DNA of 64,000 bases from Halanaerobium sp. MA284_MarDTE_T2 (GCF_003337245.1 NZ_QPJE01000009.1:1-64000), one strand, 5' to 3'. Positions 46,440 to 58,440 are shown, counted from the first letter of the stretch. Notes: a model not told the origin generated them from the letters alone. Numbers and translations: made by a program.

Positions 46440-47709
46440 AATTTTTCAATATTTTCTGCAGCGCCTGCAGAAGCTCTTTATTATTTTCTGTATTGTTCAT
46501 CTGTTTTAAAATCGTTTCCATAATGTCATATTCATTCATATTACTTATATACTGCCTCAGCTTCCAGATCACTTCCAGCTCTTCTTTACTCATCAGCATT
46601 TCTTCTTTCCTGGTTCCCGAACGATTAATATCAACAGCAGGGAAAATTCTCTTTTCTGCCAGACGCCTGCTCAGGTGAAGCTCCATATTACCTGTGCCTT
46701 TAAATTCTTCATAAATAACATCATCCATTCTGCTCCCTGTATCAATCAGTGCGGTAGCTATAATTGTAAGGCTCCCACCTTCTTCTATATTTCTTCCACC
46801 ACCAAAAAACTTTTTTGGAAAATGCATTGCCGTAGGATCAAGACCGCCAGAAAGGGTTCTGCCGCTCGGAGGAATGGTAACATTTGCTGCTCTAGCCAGT
46901 CTTGTAATACTATCCAGGAGTATTACAACATCATATTTATGTTCAACAAGTCTTTTTGCTTTTTCTAAAACAAGCTCTGCCACCTGTATATGCTCTTCCG
47001 GCGGCTCATCAAAAGTTGAACTAATAACTTCTGCGTCTACTGAACGGCGCATATCTGTAACTTCTTCCGGCCTTTCATCAATCAGCAGAATCATCATTTT
47101 TGTTTCCGGATAGTTGTGGCGTATACTGTTGGCAATTTTTTTTAGAAGAACTGTTTTCCCAGCTTTCGGTGGTGAAACAACAAGACCTCTCTGGCCTTTC
47201 CCGATAGGCGAAATTAGGTCTATAAGTCTTGACGATTTTTCATTTTTATGATATTCAAGTTTAAATCTTTCTTCAGGATAGAGCGGAGTAAGATCTTCAA
47301 AATAGGCTCTATCTCTGGCCTTTTCTGGATCCTGATAGTTGACAGCTTCAATTCTAAGCATTGCAAAATATTTTTCGTTATCTTTAGGTTCCCTCACCTG
47401 CCCTGATACAACATCACCGGTTCTCAAATCAAAACGGCGAATTTGTGAAGCTGATATATAAATATCATCACTGGACGGAATGTATTTTGATGGACGGAGA
47501 AATCCATACCCTTCATTTGCTATTATCTCAAGCACACCTTCGGCAAAGATATGCCCTCCTTTTTCTGTTCCTTTCTTTAAAATAGCAAATATGAGATCTT
47601 TTTTACGCATCTGTGAATAACCAGAAACATCCATATCTTTTGCTATCTTGTGTAGTTCGGTAATTGTTTTTTTCTCAAGTTCACTAATATTTAACACATT
47701 TAAGACCAC
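46438..47709 (-). CDS. rho: Transcription termination factor Rho (423 aa)
   Basis: Hexameric RNA helicase. N-terminal Rho-N helical domain ([16 protein letters not shown]), cold-shock-like RNA-binding domain ([18 protein letters not shown]), then ATPase with Walker [16 protein letters not shown], Walker [16 protein letters not shown] and the R-loop region. The [21 protein letters not shown]-loop block is intact. GTG start at 47709. Its position near fba and rpmE matches Bacillus. Confidence 0.97.
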   Translation of the reverse strand: MVLNVLNISELEKKTITELHKIAKDMDVSGYSQMRKKDLIFAILKKGTEKGGHIFAEGVLEIIANEGYGFLRPSKYIPSSDDIYISASQIRRFDLRTGDVVSGQVREPKDNEKYFAMLRIEAVNYQDPEKARDRAYFEDLTPLYPEERFKLEYHKNEKSSRLIDLISPIGKGQRGLVVSPPKAGKTVLLKKIANSIRHNYPETKMMILLIDERPEEVTDMRRSVDAEVISSTFDEPPEEHIQVAELVLEKAKRLVEHKYDVVILLDSITRLARAANVTIPPSGRTLSGGLDPTAMHFPKKFFGGGRNIEEGGSLTIIATALIDTGSRMDDVIYEEFKGTGNMELHLSRRLAEKRIFPAVDINRSGTRKEEMLMSKEELEVIWKLRQYISNMNEYDIMETILKQMNNTENNKELLQALQKILKN

Positions 47710-47761
47710 CTTTCCTTTATTAAAAAGTTAAAATAAACTGCATAACTGATATAAATTAATA

Positions 47762-48775
47762 TTATACTGAAAGTCCAAGCTGAAAAAGAAGATAAACTCC
47801 GATAAAATAAATAATGCTGACAAATATTGAATCCCAGCCCAGAAAAAATAGCGAGCGGCGTGAGCGGTAAAACAAACCAATTAGTATTATTGCTGACATA
47901 GAAATTCCAACCATAGCTGTAATGATATGCACTATCTTAGCATCTGCCAGCAGTATTCCGTCTCGATAAAATAAATCTGCAAAAAAAATTACGGTCATAT
48001 TGAAAATATTGCTCCCAAAAACATTTCCCACTGCCATATTATATGCATTAAGTTTAATTGCCGAAATTGAAGCAACCAGTTCCGGCAGAGAAGTAGCTGC
48101 TGCAACAAGGATGGAACCGATAAAACTCTGATCAATACCTGTCATATCAGCAATTAAATTTGCTGTTACTGTAAGCCTTATTCCGCTGAGCACAATAATT
48201 AGTGCACATATACCAAATCCAATCAATGCTCTATTTAAAGTAAAATCTGAATGGAGATCTTCTCTTACTTCATCTTCTTTATCAAGCGGATTTTTCTTCT
48301 CATATCTGTATATTAATCTCATCCCAAAAATGTAAACTGACAGCAAAATTATACTGTCAATTCCAACTCCAAATATGCTTAAATCCAGGTTCATAAAATG
48401 AGAAACAATTAAACTAAAAACTACAATTACAGAAAGAAGAATACCAAACAGGCCCGAAAGAATGTGGCTGTAGTTTACCCTCAATAAAAGAGGTCCAGGG
48501 CCCTGAAGAAGGTCGGAAAAAGCGAGGATCATGAGATTAAAAGTATTGCTTCCAAAAGCATTCCCAACAGCTATATCTGGCGCACCAACAACTGCAGAGG
48601 TAATACTTGTGACCATCTCAGGTAGTGAGGTGGCCATTGCAATCAAAACACCTCCAATAAATGCCTGACCAAGCCCTGTCTTATCTGCAATTATATCACC
48701 ATATCGAGATAAATATGTTCCGGATATTATTATGAGTAATGCCATTAAACAAAATTCCAGCCATATCTGTGTCAA
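47762..48775 (-). CDS. CaCA-family Na+/Ca2+ exchanger-like protein, YrbG type (337 aa)
   Basis: Two inverted alpha repeats are visible: GVLIAMATSLPEMVTSITSA with GNAFGSNTFNL, and SILVAAATSLPELVASISAI with GNVFGSNIFNM. About ten membrane segments. The E and T residues in ATSLPE are the ion ligands of the family. Likely exchanges Na+ for Ca2+ or another cation. TTG start at 48775 behind AAAGGAGC. It follows the fba terminator. Confidence 0.9.
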   Translation of the reverse strand: MTQIWLEFCLMALLIIISGTYLSRYGDIIADKTGLGQAFIGGVLIAMATSLPEMVTSITSAVVGAPDIAVGNAFGSNTFNLMILAFSDLLQGPGPLLLRVNYSHILSGLFGILLSVIVVFSLIVSHFMNLDLSIFGVGIDSIILLSVYIFGMRLIYRYEKKNPLDKEDEVREDLHSDFTLNRALIGFGICALIIVLSGIRLTVTANLIADMTGIDQSFIGSILVAAATSLPELVASISAIKLNAYNMAVGNVFGSNIFNMTVIFFADLFYRDGILLADAKIVHIITAMVGISMSAIILIGLFYRSRRSLFFLGWDSIFVSIIYFIGVYLLFQLGLSV

Positions 48776-48805
48776 TTTTTGCTCCTTTCGTACAATTTCA
48801 CAAAC

Positions 48806-48837
48806 AAAAAGAGAGGAATTCCTAAATTAAGGAATCC
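48806..48837 (-). terminator. Rho-independent terminator after fba
   Basis: GGAATTCCT (48815-48823) pairs with AGGAATCC (48830-48837), with one bulged base; the minus strand continues CTCTCTTTTTG. About 25 nt past the fba stop. Confidence 0.7.
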
Positions 48838-48862
48838 CCCACTTATAGATTAAAATTATAAA

Positions 48863-49732
<870 letters not shown>

Positions 49733-49736
49733 TCAA

Positions 49737-50393
49737 TCAAATATTTATCCAGGGATCTCTCGAATTATGAGGTTTCCCCTTTAAAGAATGCAGATGCACT
49801 CTTCCCTCTTTTTTTAGCTCTGTTAAATCATCTCTTGTCTTAACAGAAATGTCAATATATGCCTCACAATTATTACATCTCAGTTCAAGTCGATCATTAA
49901 ATAATTCTATATTAATATCATGACTGCCACATTCACAATTTAATCTCCCCTCTGCAGCAATATCATGCAGATAATCTAATACTTCCAGCATCAATTCTGG
50001 ATTAACAAAATCTTCAAAACCAAGTTCATCAGCCATCATATTAAGCTCTTCCTTCTGCCGCTGAAGTTCTGATTTTATCATTTCTGTTGATCCAAAATAT
50101 CCAAGGTTTAATCCAGTCTCCTTACACAGCAGAGGAGTAACTCGATCTGAATGCCAGAATTTTTTTGGTGAAACTATTTTTTTATGTATACTACTGCAGA
50201 GCAGACAAAAATAGTCTATCTGAATATATCCTTTTTTTGTTCTCTTTATAGACACTTTTTTTGCTCCACAGCTGCTGCATTTTAACTGGTGGACTGTACC
50301 ACCTGACAGCTGAAATATATTAATTTCGTCTGTACTCAGGCGCCCACAGGCAGAACAGCTTACAGCAATTGTGGTGGACAGTTCTAGTAACAT
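49737..50393 (-). CDS. Cys-rich zinc-ribbon protein of unknown function (218 aa)
   Basis: Four Cys pairs are visible: CSAC (residue 13) and CSSC (39), CLLC (63), then CECG and CNNC near residues 155-175, suggesting two or more zinc knuckles. The middle (about 90-150) is helical. I do not recognise a named family. It directly precedes fba, probably in the same transcript. Translation may depend on a short upstream frame at 50396-50425: the strongest ribosome binding site in the area is 37 nt above this ATG, while the ATG itself has only a weak GCCGGG nearby. Confidence 0.65.
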   Translation of the reverse strand: MLLELSTTIAVSCSACGRLSTDEINIFQLSGGTVHQLKCSSCGAKKVSIKRTKKGYIQIDYFCLLCSSIHKKIVSPKKFWHSDRVTPLLCKETGLNLGYFGSTEMIKSELQRQKEELNMMADELGFEDFVNPELMLEVLDYLHDIAAEGRLNCECGSHDINIELFNDRLELRCNNCEAYIDISVKTRDDLTELKKEGRVHLHSLKGKPHNSRDPWINI

Positions 50394-50395
50394 TT

Positions 50396-50425
50396 TTAAT
50401 CCCGGCCTGCAATATTTACGACCAG
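50396..50425 (-). other. Possible leader mini-ORF upstream of the Cys-rich gene
   Basis: AAGGAGGTGA at 50439-50430 is a perfect 10-base match to the 16S anti-Shine-Dalgarno. At ribosome-binding distance a CTG begins a 9-codon frame (LVVNIAGRD) whose TAA ends 2 nt before the ATG of the Cys-rich gene. The layout resembles a translationally coupled leader peptide. A start codon of CTG is rare, so it is tentative. Confidence 0.3.
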
Positions 50426-50634
50426 GTATTCACCTCCTTAATCTAACTATTCTTCATTACATAAAAAAATCCTTTTTTCATTTATATTTTGTATACTAAA
50501 AGCGATAAATTTAAAAATAAAATATCAATTAACTGATATATGTTTAGAATTATTCAATCAAAAAAATAATCTATTTTATATCAAAATTATTTCCTGTTTT
50601 CTGCTGAAGTTATATAATTTCCCACTAAATTAAA

Positions 50635-50663
50635 ATAATCTCCCACTGCAAATGAGAGATTAT
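50635..50663 (-). terminator. Possible terminator of the pyrG-crotonase-HAD operon
   Basis: ATAATCTC (50635-50642) pairs with GAGATTAT (50656-50663); the minus strand continues TTTAATTTAG. The T-tract is interrupted. It lies in the 384-nt gap 50394-50777, which also holds a dispersed repeat copy and otherwise only AT-rich sequence. Confidence 0.45.
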
Positions 50664-50710
50664 CCCTATTAACCGTCTGCATTTTAAAATTTATATATAA
50701 GTTTAAAAAT

Positions 50711-50765
50711 ATTACTTCATAATTAAGCACTATTCATCCGTAAGGGCAAGCCCGTAAGGTTTTCT
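50711..50765 (-). repeat. Dispersed repeat, copy 2
   Basis: Homologous to 3044-3102. The centre holds GGGCAAGCCC, a perfect small hairpin. This copy lies just downstream of the HAD phosphatase gene, its end about 13 nt from the stop codon. Confidence 0.6.
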
Positions 50766-50777
50766 AGTGATTAACTT

Positions 50778-51500
50778 CTATAACTCCTTTTTAAGCATCT
50801 CTAAAAATTCCTTTAGTGAACCCCGCCAGTCTGGATTCCCGGTAGAACTCCCCCTATCGATAATATAATCTTCTATTATATATGTAGTAATACCGACCTC
50901 TGCTGCAGCCATATCTTCCTGTATGTCATTGCCAATCATTACAGTTTTATCTGCTTTTTCTCCAATTTTATTAAGTAAATCCACAAAATATTTAGGATTT
51001 GGCTTGGCAGATTCCATATTTTCATAACTGCTAATAAAATCAAAATCCCCTTCTCTTAGCCCCGCCCATCTGAGCCTTTCCACAACTGCTTCACGAGGGA
51101 AAATTGGATTTGTTGCCAGCACAAGTCTTTTATTTCTGCTTTTGAGATAATTTATTATTTGAGGTGGTGTGCTGTCATCTATATCAAGCTGTTTTTTTAA
51201 TTCTGGAAAAATATTTTTATAAAAATTATTAAATTGGGAAATTATTTTATCTCTGTTGCCAGTTTTGATCTTCTCAAAAAAATTTTTCATAAAAACTTCC
51301 TGATTGCTCTTTTCCCCACTGTTCTTGATCATTTTCTCAGTAGAACTCATAAGAATTTTGATAAATTCATCTCGAGAAGAAGTTATATTTGAAAATTCCT
51401 CTGCCAGTGCATTAAAATAAAGTTTTAAAAATTTATCAAGTTCAATTGTTAAAAGAGTACCATCAAGGTCAAAAAGAAAGGTTCTTTTTTCTGCCAGCAA
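50778..51500 (-). CDS. HAD-superfamily hydrolase (240 aa)
   Basis: Motif I FDLDGTLLTIELDKFL, motif II VLATNPIF, the conserved Lys in ESAKPNPKYF and motif IV VMIGNDIQEDMAAA mark a HAD phosphatase with a helical cap (about residues 20-110). The substrate cannot be assigned; phosphoglycolate phosphatase-like enzymes are closest in layout. TTG start at 51500 with AGGAGG seven bases before. It follows the crotonase gene by 15 nt. Confidence 0.83.
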   Translation of the reverse strand: MLAEKRTFLFDLDGTLLTIELDKFLKLYFNALAEEFSNITSSRDEFIKILMSSTEKMIKNSGEKSNQEVFMKNFFEKIKTGNRDKIISQFNNFYKNIFPELKKQLDIDDSTPPQIINYLKSRNKRLVLATNPIFPREAVVERLRWAGLREGDFDFISSYENMESAKPNPKYFVDLLNKIGEKADKTVMIGNDIQEDMAAAEVGITTYIIEDYIIDRGSSTGNPDWRGSLKEFLEMLKKEL

Positions 51501-51515
51501 ATTTTCTCCTCCTTG

Positions 51516-52292
51516 CTAATTGTCGTCATCTTTAATTATATCTTTAATCTTTTTCATTCGATCTCTGTGTTCCTGTGTATCAAAACAGATGCTGAATGCT
51601 TTAGTCTCATAGCTGCTGCCGGCTTTTGGCCCATCTATGTAAGAATGATTGATAGCTTTTTTTATCATTGATACTGCACGGGCAGAGCGCTCAGTAATTT
51701 CTATAGCCATCTCTCTGGCAGATGGAATTAATGTTCTTGGAGTAACTACCTTATTAATTAAACCCAGTTCATAAGCAAGGGTCGCATCAACAATATTTCC
51801 GGTAAAGAGCATTTCTTTAGCCTCGGCAACTCCAATCAGACGGGGAAGACGCTGAGTACTCCCAAATCCAGGTATAACTCCCAGCTTCACTTCTGGCTGC
51901 CCAAAGCGTGCCCTTGTGGTCGCAATACGTAAATCACAGGCAAGTGTAATCTCCATTCCCCCACCTAAAGCATAACCATCAACTGCAGCAATTACAACCT
52001 GATTGCTGTATTCAATTAAATCACATATTTTATGCCCTTTTAAAGAAAGTTCTTCTGCCTGTCTGCTGTTAAGTGTTTCCAGATAATCTATATCTCCTCC
52101 AACAGAAAAAGCTCTATGCCCACTTCCAGTCATAACAACAGCTTCAACCTTTTTGTTAGCAAATACCTCTTCCAAAGTATCATACAGCTCATCAAGCAGC
52201 TGCTCATTATATGCATTAAGAACTTCAGGTCGATCAAGTACAATAGTTGCCAGAGGTTCATCATATTCACATTTAACGAACTCCCTATCCAT
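51516..52292 (-). CDS. Enoyl-CoA hydratase/isomerase (crotonase) family protein (258 aa)
   Basis: The crotonase fold: oxyanion hole AFSVGGDIDYL and DGYALGGGMEITLACDLRIA, with the two catalytic Glu positions in GGGMEI and FGQPEVKLGVIPG both present. It should hydrate an enoyl-CoA, as in butyrate-type fermentation or fatty acid breakdown, but no other acyl-CoA genes are near, so its pathway is unknown. It sits between pyrG and a HAD phosphatase. Confidence 0.88.
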   Translation of the reverse strand: MDREFVKCEYDEPLATIVLDRPEVLNAYNEQLLDELYDTLEEVFANKKVEAVVMTGSGHRAFSVGGDIDYLETLNSRQAEELSLKGHKICDLIEYSNQVVIAAVDGYALGGGMEITLACDLRIATTRARFGQPEVKLGVIPGFGSTQRLPRLIGVAEAKEMLFTGNIVDATLAYELGLINKVVTPRTLIPSAREMAIEITERSARAVSMIKKAINHSYIDGPKAGSSYETKAFSICFDTQEHRDRMKKIKDIIKDDDN

Positions 52293-52394
52293 ACTGCTCC
52301 TCCTTTTTGCCTATTCTAAGGCAAATATATTTGTTATATAAAAACAAATTCATTATAAATATTATTCAGATCCCTTAAAAATCCTTGGAAAAAA

Positions 52395-54026
<1,632 letters not shown>

Positions 54027-54060
54027 TTATTATTATAAATTTTTCTATTTCTAAATAAAA

Positions 54061-55728
54061 TTACATCTGATCGGGTGCTGTAATTCCCAGCAAACTTAGC
54101 ACATTGCGCAAAACCTGACGGGCTGATTTAACCAGATAAATTCTAGCTTTACTCAGCTCTTCATCTTCTGTTAAAACCCTGCAGTTATTATAGAATCCAT
54201 GGAACGCAGTTGCCAGGTCATAGGCATAACCTGTAATATGATGTGGCTGTCTTGCTTCTGCGCTTAGCTTAATTTCTTCTGGATAAGAGGCCAGTGTCTT
54301 CATCAGATCTATTTCTGTCTGATCTGTCAGAAGTGATAAATCTGCTTTATCTTCACTGAACTCTGCTGGAATATTTTCCAAAATACTGTGAATTCTAGCA
54401 TGTGCATATTGTACATAATAAACCGGATTATTTGTAGATTCTTCTTTTGCCAGTTCAAGATCAAAATCAAGGTGGCTGTCCGTACTTCTCATTATATAAT
54501 AATAGCGTGCTGCATCTGTACCCACTTCTTTATTTACCTCACGCATGGTTACAAAGCTGCCTGCCCTTTTTGACATAGGCATTTTTTTACCTCTGCGCAG
54601 AAGTGTTACCATCTGTACTATTATTACTTCCAGTGTATCTCTATCATATCCAAAAGCTTCTATAACTGCCTTCATTCTGGGAATATAACCGTGGTGATCT
54701 GCTCCCCAGATATTGATCAGTTTATCAAAACCCCGCTCCAGTTTATCAAGATGATATGCTATATCAGCTGCAAGATAGGTTGGAGAATTATCTGATTTAA
54801 TAATTACTCTATCTTTGTCATCACCAAAAGCAGTTGATTTAAACCAGAGTGCCCCTTCTTTTTCATAAATAAATCCTTTGTCTCTCAGCATTTCTACAGC
54901 ACTTTTTATTTTACCATCATGAAGGTCTCTTTCACTAAACCAGGTATCAAATTCTATTCCAAACTCTTTTAAATCCCTTTTTATATTTTTGAGCATTTTT
55001 TTATATGCAAATTCACGGCAGATTTCTATTGCTTTATTTTCATCTTTTGCTAAAAGGCTGTCACCATATTCTTCATATAACTCTTCTGCAATTTCTTTTA
55101 CATATTCACCGGCATAAACATTTTCGGGCATTTCTATCTCTTCACCGAGTATTTCTCTGTACCTCAAAAGAGTAGATTTCCCAATTATATCCATTTGATT
55201 TCCCGCATCATTTATATAATATTCTTTCTCCACCTTAAAACCGGCTGTTTTGAGTATAGATGCCAGCACATCACCCACAACTGCACCCCTGCTGTGGCCA
55301 ACATGAAGAGGTCCGGTCGGATTGGCACTTACAAACTCTATCTGCACCTTTTTTCCTTTACCATAATCTACTTTACCATAATCCTTTCCGAGCTTCTGAA
55401 TCAGCTCAAGATTATCATAAAGCCATCTGCTGCTCATTTTGAAATTAATAAAGCCAGGGCCAGCAATAGAGACATCTTCCACCTCTGGTGCAGAAAGATT
55501 GTTAACAATAATTTCAGCCAGCTGGCGGGGATTCATACCAATTTCCCCTGCTGCTGCCAGTGCTATATTTGTTGCATAATCACCATGTTCTTTTTCTCTT
55601 GGAACCTCAACATTTACCTCAGGTATCTCTTCCAACTCTATTTCCCCATTTTTCACTGCTTTTTCTATACTTTCTTTAATGTGATTTATTAATCTATCCT
55701 CAACTTTTGCCTGTAAATTTTTAACCAA
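54061..55728 (-). CDS. argS: Arginyl-tRNA synthetase (about 555 aa)
   Basis: Class I synthetase: HIGH-type motif SANPTGPLHVGHSRGAVVGD, KMSKS-type KKMPMSKRAGSFV, the Arg-tRNA-specific N-terminal Add1 domain (LINHIKESIEKAVKNGEIEL) and the C-terminal anticodon-binding domain with YAHARIHSIL. The frame extends to 55806 but GGGGAGG at proper spacing favours the TTG at 55728 (LVKNLQAKVEDRL). DUF1934 upstream matches Bacillus ywiB-argS. Confidence 0.95.
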   Translation of the reverse strand: MVKNLQAKVEDRLINHIKESIEKAVKNGEIELEEIPEVNVEVPREKEHGDYATNIALAAAGEIGMNPRQLAEIIVNNLSAPEVEDVSIAGPGFINFKMSSRWLYDNLELIQKLGKDYGKVDYGKGKKVQIEFVSANPTGPLHVGHSRGAVVGDVLASILKTAGFKVEKEYYINDAGNQMDIIGKSTLLRYREILGEEIEMPENVYAGEYVKEIAEELYEEYGDSLLAKDENKAIEICREFAYKKMLKNIKRDLKEFGIEFDTWFSERDLHDGKIKSAVEMLRDKGFIYEKEGALWFKSTAFGDDKDRVIIKSDNSPTYLAADIAYHLDKLERGFDKLINIWGADHHGYIPRMKAVIEAFGYDRDTLEVIIVQMVTLLRRGKKMPMSKRAGSFVTMREVNKEVGTDAARYYYIMRSTDSHLDFDLELAKEESTNNPVYYVQYAHARIHSILENIPAEFSEDKADLSLLTDQTEIDLMKTLASYPEEIKLSAEARQPHHITGYAYDLATAFHGFYNNCRVLTEDEELSKARIYLVKSARQVLRNVLSLLGITAPDQM

Positions 55729-55903
55729 AACAAAAAACCTCCCCCATAATTTATAAATATTGATACTGCATCTTTTCCAGCAGCTAATTTTAATTATATT
55801 AAACATTTTACTCAGAATGAATATCGAATAAGTTTTATAAAATTAATCACACAGCTTACAAATTTTCTAGATAATGATCAGAACCTCATAAAACAACAGG
55901 TTT

Positions 55904-56335
55904 CTAATTATCGGTTCTGTACCTGATAGATAATTTATTTTCTGAAGTTAATTCTCTATTAAAATAAAGGCAGTAATCTACATTTATCTCTCCCGAATTC
56001 ATATCTGCCTGTAGTGATATTTTCTCTGTATCTACAGAAATATCAAATTTTTGTTCGACCCTGCCATAATATCCATCTGTAATCTCTCCTTCAATAAATT
56101 TCTGTTTCAATGGGGCAGGATCATCCCTCATTAAAAGAAGCTGTTCAGCTTTAAGATCAATCCTTAATTTTGCTTCAGCCCCATCAACTCCTGGAGAATT
56201 ATCATTATATATAAGATAATATTTATCATTTTTTAAAAAAAGTCTTCCTGTCACTACCTGTTCAATTTTATCTTTTTCGCCATTGTGAATAAACTCCTGC
56301 CTGCCCGTTATTTTAATTATAACTTCTTCTTCCAT
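55904..56335 (-). CDS. DUF1934 protein, YwiB-like (about 143 aa)
   Basis: A small lipocalin-like beta-barrel family of unknown function that accompanies argS in Firmicutes. Conserved blocks include VIIKITGRQEFIHNGEKDKI and KYYLIYNDNSPGVDGAEAKL. The frame opens at 56368, but a terminator hairpin lies at 56367-56395; ATG at 56335 behind GGAGTGG avoids it. First gene of the argS-pyrG transcript. Confidence 0.82.
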   Translation of the reverse strand: MEEEVIIKITGRQEFIHNGEKDKIEQVVTGRLFLKNDKYYLIYNDNSPGVDGAEAKLRIDLKAEQLLLMRDDPAPLKQKFIEGEITDGYYGRVEQKFDISVDTEKISLQADMNSGEINVDYCLYFNRELTSENKLSIRYRTDN

Positions 56336-56366
56336 ATTTCCACTCCATATTTTATCTAATAATTTC

Positions 56367-56395
56367 AAAAAGCCACAGCAAAATAAACTGTGGCT
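56367..56395 (-). terminator. Terminator after the small flavodoxin-like gene
   Basis: AGCCACAG (56371-56378) and CTGTGGCT (56388-56395) pair perfectly around a 9-nt loop; the minus strand continues TTTTTG. It separates the 56407-56814 gene from the DUF1934-argS group. Confidence 0.87.
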
Positions 56396-56406
56396 GCTTA
56401 AGCCGT

Positions 56407-56814
56407 TTATAGTTTAAGATCTCTTCCAAACTTTACTGCAGTTTTATAATCTTTAGCTTCAAAAAAAATTTTTACTGCACAACCTTCTTTTTCCAGCAGA
56501 GGCATTACATTTTTAAGGGCTTTGCCAGCAGCAAAAAATCTGGGGGCTGCAAAAGCTGCTGCTTCCTGGCCCGGTGTTAGTTTAAATTGTGAAAAAAATT
56601 TAGCCAGTGAACTGTCTATTTTACCCCTAAAAATTTCTTTTGTAGGACTTTCAGCAGCTGCTATATTAAAAGGAGCAAATGAGATACCTGTCCTATTATA
56701 GGCAGTATTGACCATGACAACCTGAAATTCTGCCTCCTCTACACCTTTTTTTAATCCCTCTGCCATTTTTTTGATATTATCATCTGGTGTATAAATTATT
56801 AATAAGCGCCGCAA
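56407..56814 (-). CDS. Small protein of unknown function, flavodoxin-like N-terminus (about 135 aa)
   Basis: RRLLIIYTPDDNIKKMAEGLKKG resembles the first strand and helix of flavodoxin-like folds, though the FMN phosphate loop is not clear. The C-terminal half (FAAPRFFAAGKALKNVMPLL and VKIFFEAKDYKTAVKFGRDL) is a mixed alpha/beta region. I do not recognise a family. TTG at 56814 has GGAGGG six bases upstream and is preferred to ATG at 56838, which overlaps the binding site. It has its own terminator and is probably monocistronic. Confidence 0.6.
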   Translation of the reverse strand: MRRLLIIYTPDDNIKKMAEGLKKGVEEAEFQVVMVNTAYNRTGISFAPFNIAAAESPTKEIFRGKIDSSLAKFFSQFKLTPGQEAAAFAAPRFFAAGKALKNVMPLLEKEGCAVKIFFEAKDYKTAVKFGRDLKL

Positions 56815-56883
56815 GAAAATCCCTCCTCTTTTCATCAACCCTTATTTTATCATAAATATTTTATTTTTTACAGGTTTAATCAT

Positions 56884-56915
56884 AAAAAAACGGTAAAGAG
56901 AGTGCACTCTTTACC
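56884..56915 (-). terminator. Terminator below the thioredoxin 3' region
   Basis: GGTAAAGAG (56892-56900) and CTCTTTACC (56907-56915) pair perfectly; the minus strand continues GTTTTTTT. It lies 370 nt past the thioredoxin stop, so the transcript would include the 209-nt structured region. Confidence 0.88.
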
Positions 56916-57020
56916 ATTAATTAAATGTTAAACCATACATTAATATCCTACTTATAGTTTATCATTTTTAAGCTGTAAACTTAAAAGCAATTTAGGAGTT
57001 TCCCCAAAATTTATTTTCAA

Positions 57021-57229
57021 GCTGCAAAAAGGGGGCTTTAGTCATCAACGAAATTTTTAGATTTATCTAAAACTCAATTCGGGTGTGAAATAGGACACAC
57101 TAATCAATGAGTCCTCCTGACTCATGATTAGCTCACTCCATCCTGCAGTTCAACCCTATTTCTTCCTTCATTTCGTTAAGATTCATTGACTAAAAATTTC
57201 AATATTCCTGTATCTCCCCTTTTTGCAGC
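57021..57229 (-). ncRNA. Structured 209-nt region: nested inverted repeat, candidate small RNA or MITE
   Basis: Four nested pairings fold it into one long interrupted hairpin: 57021-57034 with 57216-57229 (GCTGCAAAAAGGGG), 57050-57060 with 57190-57200, 57087-57094 with 57155-57162, and 57100-57113 with 57119-57131 (one unpaired base) around a 5-nt loop. An alternative pairing of AACGAAA (57047) with TTTCGTT (57171) exists. It is non-coding, lies between thioredoxin and a terminator, and is a candidate regulatory RNA or degenerate transposon end pair; strand is assigned from context. Confidence 0.5.
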
Positions 57230-57285
57230 AGTATATAAAAAATGGGGAAAGTCCAGAAAAGCAATTGTATCTAAAAATTTAAGAT

Positions 57286-57606
57286 TTATTTTAAGCCAAT
57301 TTTACTGACAAGTTTACCTTTTGGCATATATCCAACAAGCTTGTCTTTAACTTTTCCATCTTCAAAAATCATCATGGTTGGAATACTCATAATTCCATAT
57401 CTGGCTGCAGTTGACTGATTTTCGTCGACATTAAGCTTACATACTTTAATATCTTCACTATATTCTTTTGCAATTTCTTCTACAACAGGAGCCACCATTC
57501 TACATGGTCCACACCATTCTGCCCAGAAATCAACCAATACTGGTTTATCTGATTTTAATACCTCTCTGCTGAAATTTCCATCTGTTACTTTTTTTGGTTT
57601 GCTCAT
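57286..57606 (-). CDS. trxA: Thioredoxin (106 aa)
   Basis: Disulfide reductase: active site [14 protein letters not shown] near residue 30, cis-Pro in [12 protein letters not shown], and [13 protein letters not shown] at the end. Full-length classical thioredoxin. It follows the two-domain disulfide oxidoreductase by 42 nt and may share its promoter; a thioredoxin reductase is not in the window. Confidence 0.95.
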   Translation of the reverse strand: MSKPKKVTDGNFSREVLKSDKPVLVDFWAEWCGPCRMVAPVVEEIAKEYSEDIKVCKLNVDENQSTAARYGIMSIPTMMIFEDGKVKDKLVGYMPKGKLVSKIGLK

Positions 57607-57648
57607 TTTAAAAATTTCCTCCTTGATAATTATATTGTGTCACTATAC

Positions 57649-58314
57649 TTATACAGCAGCTTCCTGCTCAAGTATTTTTTTAATTTTTTTAAGTATTGTT
57701 TTTGCTGGTACTGCTCCAACCTGTTCTGCCGCACCGAAATTAATAACTGTTTTTGGAACTCCTGATACATTATATTTTGAAGAAAATTCCTGGAATTCTA
57801 TAGCTTCCACCATTTCTCCTCTAATGTTGGGATTCAGCAGTGCCATCTGATGTGCCACCCTTACAGCACGAGGACAATAAGGACAGGTAGGTGTGATAAA
57901 TACCTGAATAAGAACATTCTGATCTATTTCTTTAATCTGCTCTTTTATATCTGCAGAAAGATCGATCCTATCTCTATTTGAAGTATCCAAGATATCTTCA
58001 ATTAGTGTTGTAAATTCATATCCTGAAGGAATACCGTAAAAATGTACTCCAGTATCATTACCATCTGCATCATACAAAATAGTTGCCGGAGCACGATCTA
58101 TATTCATTTCTGCTGCCTTTTCACTATCAAGCATATATTTTTCCACTGTCACTCTGCTGTCCAGCTCTGTTATTTCTGTTAAAATCTGTTCTGTATCTTC
58201 ACAGTACTGACAGTCTTCTTCTTTGCTGAAAAAATATAATTTAACTTCATCTTTCAGATTTTCCTGAAAAAGTTCTTTAATTTTATTTTTTTCTTCCTGA
58301 TCAATTTTAGCCAT
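57649..58314 (-). CDS. Glutaredoxin-like protein disulfide oxidoreductase, two thioredoxin folds (221 aa)
   Basis: Two tandem thioredoxin-fold units: the first has EEDCQYCEDTEQIL (CxxC), the second ITPTCPYCPRAVRVAHQMAL (CxxC) with cis-Pro SGVPKTVINF. This is the PDO family known from archaea, Thermotoga and anaerobic Firmicutes. It probably reduces or isomerises protein disulfides in the cytoplasm with the neighbouring thioredoxin. ATG at 58314; a TATAAT-like -10 lies at 58376-58381. Confidence 0.9.
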   Translation of the reverse strand: MAKIDQEEKNKIKELFQENLKDEVKLYFFSKEEDCQYCEDTEQILTEITELDSRVTVEKYMLDSEKAAEMNIDRAPATILYDADGNDTGVHFYGIPSGYEFTTLIEDILDTSNRDRIDLSADIKEQIKEIDQNVLIQVFITPTCPYCPRAVRVAHQMALLNPNIRGEMVEAIEFQEFSSKYNVSGVPKTVINFGAAEQVGAVPAKTILKKIKKILEQEAAV

Positions 58315-58440
58315 TAAATATCACTCCCTAGTTTTATTCATAAAAAATACCGGATTAACTTTATTTGCAATATCCATTATATACGATATAGTATTTTTTA
58401 AAGTTAAGTAATTAACATTTTCTCAAATTATTATAAAACT

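Noticed and set aside
57021-57229. 6S RNA assignment
   Set aside because: The long rod fits loosely, but without a covariance search or a visible conserved core I keep it as an unnamed structured element.
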